11,711 nucleotides of DNA. It comes from Bacteriovoracaceae bacterium. GTDB lineage: Bacteria > Bdellovibrionota > Bacteriovoracia > Bacteriovoracales > Bacteriovoracaceae. Positions 6,619 through 11,711 of the stretch are shown one piece after another. Under the pieces are notes generated by a model. It searched no databases. It was not told where the DNA came from and was given only the letters and a program-made list of their open reading frames with translations. Numbering within the stretch: position 1 is the first letter of the stretch; each line of letters starts with the position of its first letter. The stretch lies in NCBI GenBank assembly GCA_023146355.1, contig JAGLCH010000380.1, positions 1 through 11,711 on the forward strand. The letters are read 5' to 3'. The translations under genes were made by a program, and so were the position numbers.

Positions 6619-7053
6619 ATGGCATACGAAAAGACTTTTGCAATGATTAAGCCTAACGCTACTGAAAAAGGTGTTATTGGTAGGATCATTGACAAGTACG
6701 AATGCGAAGGCTTTAGCTTTGGAAAGATTGAGTATACTTGGATAACTGTTGCTGATGCAAGAGAGTTCTATGCGGAACACAAGGATCGCCCTTTCTACAA
6801 CGGCTTAGTGGAGTTTATGACTTCTGGACCTGTTGTTCTTATGGTTTTGGAGCGCGAGAATGCAATTGCATACAACCGTGAAGTAATGGGAGCAACTAAC
6901 CCTGATGATGCTGCTACAGGAACAATTAGAGAGCTATGGGCCGACAGCCTTGAAGCTAATTCTGTTCACGGTTCAGACTCATCAGTGTCTGCTGCGAGAG
7001 AAATTGAATTTTTCTTTCCAGACTATGCTGCTGATGTGGCAATCGCTGCCTAA
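6619..7053 (+). CDS. ndk: Nucleoside diphosphate kinase
   Basis: Cytoplasmic enzyme that moves the terminal phosphate of ATP onto other (d)NDPs through a phosphohistidine, balancing nucleotide pools. The 144 residues match the bacterial family. Signature residues are K11 (MIKPNA), Y51, GPVVLMVLERENAI in the core, GATNPDDAATGTIR at 91-104, and the active-site segment NSVHGSDS with N114 and nucleophile H117. After GTIR the sequence reads ELWADSLEAN, slightly divergent from the common RADFA type but not damaging. ATG 6619 is preceded by AGAGAGG. The gene has its own extended -10 promoter overlapped by a palindrome and its own terminator. It is unlinked to its neighbours. Confidence 0.97.
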   Translation: MAYEKTFAMIKPNATEKGVIGRIIDKYECEGFSFGKIEYTWITVADAREFYAEHKDRPFYNGLVEFMTSGPVVLMVLERENAIAYNREVMGATNPDDAATGTIRELWADSLEANSVHGSDSSVSAAREIEFFFPDYAADVAIAA

Positions 7054-7075
7054 AGCTAGTTTTACAAATGATTTT

Positions 7076-7113
7076 AAGGCCGCCCAATAGTGAACCTATT
7101 AGGTGGCCTTTTT
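7076..7113 (+). terminator. Intrinsic terminator after ndk
   Basis: AAGGCC (7076-7081) pairs with GGCCTT (7105-7110). The stem continues inward with a G-T wobble and one mismatch to AATAG/CTATT around a 5-base loop, followed by TTTTT (7109-7113). It lies between convergent ndk and the peroxiredoxin gene. Confidence 0.82.
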
Positions 7114-7127
7114 ATATCAATTTTTGA

Positions 7128-7715
7128 TTAGTTATTCTTGCTAAGGTATTTGGCAACACCTTCAGCTGTTGGTGTCATTGCTTCTTCTCCCTTATTCCAG
7201 TTTGCTGGACATACATCACCATTTTCTTCAGTGAATTGTAGTGCATCGAGCATTCTAATTGCCTCATCAACATTTCTTCCCAGTGGAAGATCGTTAACAA
7301 CTGCATGGCGAACAATATTGTCCTTATCTAGTAAAAAGAGCCCTCTAAGAGCAACAGCATCATTGAAAAGTACACCGTAGTCACGGGCAATGCTCTTTGT
7401 GATATCTGCTAGTATTGGAAATTGAACATTTCCGATACCACCTTTATTTACGGGGGTATTCTTCCATGCAAAGTGTGAAAACTCACTATCAACAGAGGAA
7501 GCAATCACTTCACAGTTTCTTTCCTTGAATTCAGCAAGTTTTTTATCAAATGCGATAATTTCAGATGGGCACACAAATGTAAAATCTAGTGGGTAGAAGA
7601 ATAGTACCTTGTACTTCCCGCTGTAGTCCCCTAATGAGATCTCTTTGAATGTGTTGTCTGGCATTACTGCTGTTGCTTTGAATTCAGGTGCTGATTTTGT
7701 TACTAATGTGCTCAT
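7128..7715 (-). CDS. Typical 2-Cys peroxiredoxin (AhpC/Prx1 type)
   Basis: Thiol peroxidase that reduces hydrogen peroxide and organic peroxides in the cytoplasm, recycled by thioredoxin or an AhpF-like reductase; neither partner is encoded here. The 195 residues show the thioredoxin-like fold with DFTFVCPSE at 44-52 (T46, peroxidatic C49), R124 of the active-site triad, and the resolving C169 in GDVCPANW. A GGIG segment is present (92-95), but the C-terminal YF of overoxidation-sensitive eukaryotic types is absent, since the protein ends YLSKNN; this predicts a robust form. Two adjacent ATGs exist. The second (7715) is preferred because GGAG at 7721-7724 lies 5 bases before it and only 2 before the first. 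C68 is an additional cysteine. Confidence 0.95.
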   Translation of the reverse strand: MSTLVTKSAPEFKATAVMPDNTFKEISLGDYSGKYKVLFFYPLDFTFVCPSEIIAFDKKLAEFKERNCEVIASSVDSEFSHFAWKNTPVNKGGIGNVQFPILADITKSIARDYGVLFNDAVALRGLFLLDKDNIVRHAVVNDLPLGRNVDEAIRMLDALQFTEENGDVCPANWNKGEEAMTPTAEGVAKYLSKNN

Positions 7716-7779
7716 CATTTCTCCGTGCTTATAAGGTTTATTTATTCATTAAATACAACTACAGCATTGCACAGGGGAG

Positions 7780-7809
7780 ATTATAGATTAAATCAAATGT
7801 TCTTATGAA
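7780..7809 (-). promoter_or_regulatory. Candidate promoter for the peroxiredoxin gene
   Basis: On the minus strand, TTCATA (7804-7809, 4/6), an 18-base spacer and a perfect TATAAT (7780-7785). The leader would be about 60 bases. No convincing OxyR or PerR site was seen. Confidence 0.5.
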
Positions 7810-7860
7810 GTGATCAATTGAAGTTATGAGAAGTTAAAATAAATAGGCCAAAATGCAGAA

Positions 7861-7885
7861 AGGCCAGATCTTTTGGATCTGGCCT
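7861..7885 (-). terminator. Intrinsic terminator after the CBS-domain gene
   Basis: Perfect 10-bp stem AGGCCAGATC/GATCTGGCCT around a 5-base loop. On the minus strand it is followed by TTCTGCATTTT, an interrupted T-rich tract. It lies 17 bases past the stop of the CBS-domain gene and before the peroxiredoxin promoter. Confidence 0.75.
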
Positions 7886-7901
7886 CTATATATATCGGTT
7901 A

Positions 7902-8432
7902 TTAGCCGCCATATCTTTTTGAAGTTCCGCGGTACGGTGTACAGCAGATGTTCATTACCGACTCAGGAAAGTAGTCGAGGATGAAGCCGTTAACGTCTTT
8001 AATTGAGACAATTGAGATTGGCTCATCGTTTTCGTTAACGATAGGGATGTGGCGAAAATCACCAACATGCATATTGTGCATAACAAAAGCAACCTTATCG
8101 TCTTTCATAAGGCGAAGTGGGTCTTTTGTCATTACTTTAGAAATCGGAGTTCCTGTTAGGTCGTCGATAAGTCCAACAACTTTGAGTAGGATATCTCTTT
8201 CAGTTACAATTCCAGTACATTTTCCAGATTCAGTGATGATTACAGAACCAAATTTGTTCTTCTGCATCAATTTGATCGCATCGTTGAGAGATGCCGAAAC
8301 ATCAAGGGTAATTACGGGCTTAAGCTTAAGCTCGTTGATGGGAAGCTTAAAAGTGGCACTCGAAAGTGTCGTAGGCTCCTCATCTCTTTCTGTCATTATT
8401 CTAATCTCTTCATCAATTATATCATCGATCAT
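7902..8432 (-). CDS. Two-CBS-domain protein with a vicinal-cysteine tail
   Basis: A 176-residue cytoplasmic protein made of a CBS pair, a module that binds adenosyl ligands such as AMP, ATP or SAM and acts as an energy or ligand sensor. CBS1 spans about 36-92 with GIVTERDIL at 74-82; CBS2 spans about 97-147 with ISKVMTKDP, the RHIPIV strand and SIVSIKDV. No attached effector domain is present. The ends are unusual: an acidic N-terminal 20 residues and a C-terminal tail NICCTPYRGTSKRYGG with adjacent C163 and C164. Start ATG 8432 follows a perfect AGGAGG (8437-8442). Stand-alone CBS proteins usually act by binding a partner, which cannot be named here. The ligand is unknown. Confidence 0.9.
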   Translation of the reverse strand: MIDDIIDEEIRIMTERDEEPTTLSSATFKLPINELKLKPVITLDVSASLNDAIKLMQKNKFGSVIITESGKCTGIVTERDILLKVVGLIDDLTGTPISKVMTKDPLRLMKDDKVAFVMHNMHVGDFRHIPIVNENDEPISIVSIKDVNGFILDYFPESVMNICCTPYRGTSKRYGG

Positions 8433-8453
8433 TCTTCCTCCTAATTTTAACGA

Positions 8454-8482
8454 AATATATCTTATTGCAGTAGGTTGTGCAA
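8454..8482 (-). promoter_or_regulatory. Candidate promoter for the CBS-domain gene
   Basis: On the minus strand TTGCAC (8477-8482, 3/6) and TATATT (8454-8459, 5/6) are 17 bases apart. This would give a short leader holding the AGGAGG site. Confidence 0.35.
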
Positions 8483-8599
8483 TCTCAGAAGCTAATAATT
8501 TTTCTTAATGTACTCTTTACACGGGTGATACCTGTAATGTATTAACTGCCTGAAATTTATGGAAAGTACTACCTAGTTTTGGGTATACCATTTCTCCTC

Positions 8600-8605
8600 T
8601 ATAGT
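8600..8605 (+). promoter_or_regulatory. Candidate -10 box of the outer-membrane protein gene
   Basis: TATAGT lies 28 bases before ATG 8634. The -35 region is poor: TTTTGG at 8577-8582, or TTGGGT at 8579-8584 with only 15 bases. A GGTATACC palindrome at 8582-8589 sits in the spacer, and a similar GGTGATACC is at 8524-8532, so an activator or repressor may act here. Confidence 0.4.
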
Positions 8606-8633
8606 AGTAACATAGAACAAACGAGGAGATTTT

Positions 8634-9185
8634 ATGAAAAAATTATTAATTACACTTATGGCGACAGTGCCATTTATTGCAAATGCAGGATTTTACGCAG
8701 AGCCTTACCTTGGATATGGGATGGGTGATTATGAAAATAAGGCAGGCTCTAACGCTGATGAAATTGGAAGCGTGGTAGGTGCACGGCTAGGTGGTTCATT
8801 TTTAGGTATAATTGGTGGTCTTGAATATTCAAAAGAAACAATGGCCTTGGATTACAAAACTTCATCGGTAACAGATAAAGATGCTGATATTACAGATATG
8901 GGTGTTTTTGTTGGATACCAGTTTCCTTCTGTCATTCCACTTCTTGGAAAAGTTTGGGGCTCATACTTTTTTAATTCAGATATTGATGTTGATGGAACTA
9001 AAGCTGATGGGACCGGCCTGGCCCTAGGCCTTGGATTAGCTCCGATTCCAGTTCCTCTTCCTTTTCTAAGCATTCACTTTAATCTCGAGTACCGCACTCA
9101 TGAGTGGGAGAGAGATGATACAGCTAAAACAAAATGGAATGATTCGCAATATTTATTTTCCATCTCAATTCCAATTAATATCTAG
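8634..9185 (+). CDS. Small outer-membrane beta-barrel protein, function unknown
   Basis: Secreted 183-residue protein. Residues 1-18 form a clear Sec signal peptide (KK, hydrophobic core, cleavage after A16-N17-A18). The mature 165 residues show alternating polar and apolar strands rich in Gly and aromatics, for example FYAEPYLGYGMGDYEN at the start, SVVGARLGGSF, GVFVGYQF and a final YLFSISIPINI. This fits an 8-strand OmpA- or OmpW-size barrel with acidic loops. The last residue is Ile rather than the usual Phe for BAM recognition. PIPVPLP between late strands looks like a turn or loop. No peptidoglycan-binding domain follows. ATG 8634 follows GAGGAGA. I do not recognise a specific family; the barrel is inferred from pattern. 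Confidence 0.8.
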   Translation: MKKLLITLMATVPFIANAGFYAEPYLGYGMGDYENKAGSNADEIGSVVGARLGGSFLGIIGGLEYSKETMALDYKTSSVTDKDADITDMGVFVGYQFPSVIPLLGKVWGSYFFNSDIDVDGTKADGTGLALGLGLAPIPVPLPFLSIHFNLEYRTHEWERDDTAKTKWNDSQYLFSISIPINI

Positions 9186-9211
9186 TTGAAGCAATATGTT
9201 TTGAAATATTT

Positions 9212-9237
9212 AGGCCTCGCAATCGCGGGGCCTTTTT
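9212..9237 (+). terminator. Intrinsic terminator after the outer-membrane protein gene
   Basis: AGGCCTCGC (9212-9220) pairs with GCGGGGCCT (9225-9233), with one T-G wobble and a 4-base loop, followed by TTTTT (9233-9237). Confidence 0.85.
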
Positions 9238-9252
9238 GGTGCAGAGAGAAGT

Positions 9253-9807
9253 TTATCTAAGCTCACCCTGGTACTGAATTCCTTGGTCTTTCTTTATCAT
9301 CCAAGTCGTTCGATTCCATGTCTTTAGAATTTTTCCTGTTTCAGAATCGACTAGAGCGCTGAAGCCATTCATTAGACCACTTTCATTAATAAATGAGATG
9401 ATAACCTCTTCTACATATTGGCCTTTCTTCCCTTTCATTATAACCATACTCTTATATTGCCTCACGACGACTTTCGTACCCACCTTTTGAAAGTTGAGAA
9501 GTCTCTTACTTAGTAGGGTGTTCCGGCCATCTGAAACCTTGTTGCTATATTCTAAATCTCCTAGGTCAATTTTAGAATTTTTGGGTGACAGTTCTCTTTT
9601 ACTTTGCGCGGGCCCAGCTACATTGTGCTCTATTTTTGCAAGCTTCCGTTCTTTTTTTGTTGTGTTGTGCTTAACTAATCCATTTGCTTTTTTGTGGTAG
9701 GTTATTAGTTTCTTTTCCACAGGGCCTTCAGGGCGATTTTGCAGAATATAAAATACCACCAAAGCAGTGGTAATAATTATAAGCGATGAGAGTATCAATT
9801 TTTTCAT
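9253..9807 (-). CDS. Membrane-anchored protein with a propeptide-like C-terminal motif
   Basis: A 184-residue protein. Residues 4-23 form one hydrophobic helix after MKK, with no lipobox cysteine, so it is probably a signal anchor with the rest in the periplasm. Residues 30-75 are Lys-rich and probably flexible. Residues 105-165 look like a small alpha/beta domain, ending ALVDSETGKILKTWNR (151-166). That resembles the VDA-TG-VL turn closing PepSY/FTP-type propeptides of thermolysin-family proteases. It begins 3 bases after the stop of the upstream metalloprotease gene, with only a weak GGAT ribosome binding site, so translational coupling is likely. The context suggests a trans-acting inhibitor, chaperone or membrane tether for that protease; this is inference. 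I recognise no named family. Confidence 0.8.
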   Translation of the reverse strand: MKKLILSSLIIITTALVVFYILQNRPEGPVEKKLITYHKKANGLVKHNTTKKERKLAKIEHNVAGPAQSKRELSPKNSKIDLGDLEYSNKVSDGRNTLLSKRLLNFQKVGTKVVVRQYKSMVIMKGKKGQYVEEVIISFINESGLMNGFSALVDSETGKILKTWNRTTWMIKKDQGIQYQGELR

Positions 9808-9810
9808 AAA

Positions 9811-11711
9811 TTAATCCGTTACTGAAAACCTAAAGTTTAGGATCTGATAGGGAGCGGCACCACTGAATTCATAGTCTAAAAAGTTATCGCTATTACTTTT
9901 ATCGTAGTAACAATCTTTGCAGTTTGTGAAACGCGCTCTGAATCGGCAGTTGAAGACTGTTCCTGGTGGTATAAAAGGACTGATCTCAAAAAAGAGTAGG
10001 TTTGATAAACTAAAGTTCACATCTCCTTCTCCTTGCGTAATTGTTTCCGCCCAATTTTTTCCTGCTTCTATCTTGGAGTAGATGGCCTGGTCTGCACCTT
10101 TTATTGCACGTACAAAACAGTCATTTATATTTTCAGCTCCTGATAAGCATTTTGTTGCTGGGAGCCCTAGCTCCTTAACCATTTTCCACTGTGGTGCCCA
10201 TATTGATGCACCACTTTCTTCCATCTGAACCATACAGATCGGTGCAATAGGGTCAGCATTATAGATCAGATCATCTGCCGTTCCAAGTACCCCATCAGCA
10301 CCTTCAGCAGCAGCAGTGTCTTGTCCATTTTCTCGAGTGATATAATTACAGTCTCCGGGATTCATTGTCGTTTCAACACTTCCACCCTCTTCACTCTTTG
10401 GGAAGTTATCTGAGAATGTTCCACATGGAAGTTGGTTATGCATTATTTTTGTTAGGTTTGTTGTATCATCAACCCAATCAGTAACTTTCATGTGGTCCCA
10501 ATCATTGGCAAGGACTTGAACGCCGCCCATATTACTATTTGAACTGTTATATAGATTTAGTGCAATGCCTACGATTTCACCCGGACTAATTTTAATGTTG
10601 TTATTGTTGTAGATTGCATCCTCACTTAAAAGTGGTGAGATTTCTGTTATCTGCCCCTGTTGCTTCATTGCTGCAATTGCATCAACTATCGCCTCACGCT
10701 TGTCAAAAATATATGCCTCAACATACCCAGATCTGGCATCAACTGTGAGATGATCCTTTGATATTAATACTGTTTTAATTCTGTTGATTTCATTAATCGC
10801 TGTATTGCCACCATCATGACCTGTATCTTTTCCATTACCATCTTCATTAAGGGTATTAAATAGGAGTAAACCATAGCTATCAAGCAAATGCTCAAGCCTT
10901 GCAATTGGGTAGGTCGCACCATTGCATCGTTGGTCTTTGTGCAAAATTCCATAAGTATACTTTGATAACTTTTGGAAAAAGGTATGGTAATTTGCCGGGT
11001 TAACTGCATTTATCCAAACCTGAGCCGCTTCCTCTGAAAGATTCACAGTTCCGATTGCGCCACCGTCTGTTGCTCTAGTGGACATATCTCCAATCTCTGC
11101 AAGTGTTTCTGTAATAAAGTACATCACATATTTTTTGGCGGAGTCTTCAGACATACTACAGTAGTTTATGAGTTCGTCTGTAAGGGCCATAAAGTAGTGT
11201 GCTGCAATTTGTCCTGTGTAGTGTATTGATTCAATTTTACTACCCAAATCATTCGCATCATAATTAATGTATCTTGGGTAGCTTACGCGTGAGTCTAAGT
11301 CTTTACTGATTCCTGGCGCATGATTAGGATCATCTTCTGATAGTGGGCGAGACTGATTATAAAAAATCCCAAGACTCCATTCGGCAATGTGGCGTCTTCC
11401 AGTGATGTAGTAGCTCCAATAGTCAGAGATGGCCTCATTTATTGCCGATGCCTCGTCATACCCTAGTGCGCCAAGATCAGCTCTTGTGGGGATGCTTGCA
11501 GCTACATTTCTTGAGTTTAACTGAATCTGGGTAATTGCATGTCCCATTTCGTGATAAATAACACTTGGATCAAAAATAAATTTTTGCTCGGGGTAGTTTT
11601 CAATTTCGCCAAAGCATAAAGAGAAAGTTGATGGATTGTAGTATGAGTTATTAATTACTCCACAGTCTGTGTAGGCCACCATTTGACGATCGGGGTACCA
11701 GTTTGCAAATG
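9811..11711 (-). CDS. Thermolysin-like secreted metalloprotease (partial, N-terminus outside window)
   Basis: The frame is open to the window edge, so the true start, signal peptide and any propeptide are missing. Numbering from the first internal ATG (11682), the zinc site HEMGH is at 44-48 (E45 catalytic). The third ligand is E83 in AINEAISD, matching thermolysin's NEAISD, with D87 in its usual place. H154 in SIHYTGQI matches the transition-state histidine of thermolysin (H231). This is clan MA gluzincin, M4/M36-like. The HExxH-to-Glu gap is about 15 residues longer than in thermolysin. From about residue 300 a long C-terminal part follows, with a beta-sandwich-like segment (ISPGEIVGIALNLYN) and a Gly-Asp-rich DGVLGTADD that may bind calcium. 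Most of the 12 visible cysteines lie in the C-terminal part, including a final CRFRARFTNCKDC cluster. This implies a secreted, disulfide-bonded protein. Confidence 0.88.
   Translation of the reverse strand, partial: FANWYPDRQMVAYTDCGVINNSYYNPSTFSLCFGEIENYPEQKFIFDPSVIYHEMGHAITQIQLNSRNVAASIPTRADLGALGYDEASAINEAISDYWSYYITGRRHIAEWSLGIFYNQSRPLSEDDPNHAPGISKDLDSRVSYPRYINYDANDLGSKIESIHYTGQIAAHYFMALTDELINYCSMSEDSAKKYVMYFITETLAEIGDMSTRATDGGAIGTVNLSEEAAQVWINAVNPANYHTFFQKLSKYTYGILHKDQRCNGATYPIARLEHLLDSYGLLLFNTLNEDGNGKDTGHDGGNTAINEINRIKTVLISKDHLTVDARSGYVEAYIFDKREAIVDAIAAMKQQGQITEISPLLSEDAIYNNNNIKISPGEIVGIALNLYNSSNSNMGGVQVLANDWDHMKVTDWVDDTTNLTKIMHNQLPCGTFSDNFPKSEEGGSVETTMNPGDCNYITRENGQDTAAAEGADGVLGTADDLIYNADPIAPICMVQMEESGASIWAPQWKMVKELGLPATKCLSGAENINDCFVRAIKGADQAIYSKIEAGKNWAETITQGEGDVNFSLSNLLFFEISPFIPPGTVFNCRFRARFTNCKDCYYDKSNSDNFLDYEFSGAAPYQILNFRFSVTD

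Noticed and set aside
7719..7860. PerR or OxyR operator upstream of the peroxiredoxin gene
   Set aside because: AT-rich stretches around 7780-7795 only loosely resemble a Per box and lack the required symmetry.
1..11711. CRISPR array, tRNA or rRNA gene, insertion sequence, or origin
   Set aside because: No regularly spaced repeats, cloverleaf-forming segments, transposase genes with terminal inverted repeats or origin-like box clusters were seen on either strand.

Overview
The window looks like a stretch of chromosome from an AT-rich Gram-negative bacterium. Supporting this are a secreted beta-barrel protein, a secreted metalloprotease and strong AT bias in intergenic DNA. The mix of genes and general protein character suggest a Bdellovibrionota/Bacteriovorax-type relative. 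That placement is a guess from recollection of protein families, not something the sequence proves. There is no rRNA, tRNA, CRISPR array, insertion sequence or prophage core. Most genes are single transcription units with their own promoter and hairpin terminator.

Layout. 1-110: end of an unidentified reading frame and an 11-codon micro-ORF. 160-1572 (+): XanP/XanQ-type purine permease. 1644-2225 (+): YceF-type Maf nucleotide pyrophosphatase, whose stop overlaps that of a convergent DUF2971 gene (2222-2971, -). Divergent from DUF2971 is an iron-containing alcohol dehydrogenase (3064-4236, +). 4400-5917 (+): a 505-residue, highly divergent enolase-like protein with a near-consensus promoter, the most unusual gene here. 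6050-6469 (+): GatB/YqeY protein. 6619-7053 (+): nucleoside diphosphate kinase with a palindrome over its -10 box. 7128-7715 (-): typical 2-Cys peroxiredoxin. 7902-8432 (-): two-CBS-domain protein. 8634-9185 (+): small outer-membrane beta-barrel protein. 9253-9807 and 9811-11711 (both -): a two-gene operon of a thermolysin-like metalloprotease, cut by the window edge, followed by a membrane-anchored protein with a propeptide-like motif.

Functional links are loose. The purine permease, YceF and Ndk all touch nucleotide metabolism, and peroxiredoxin and alcohol dehydrogenase fit redox or aldehyde stress, but apart from the protease pair nothing indicates co-transcription. No large multigene system of a new kind is evident. 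The best leads are the enolase-like paralogue, the protease/propeptide-like pair, the ndk operator candidate, and a shared GGCC stem base in five of six terminators.
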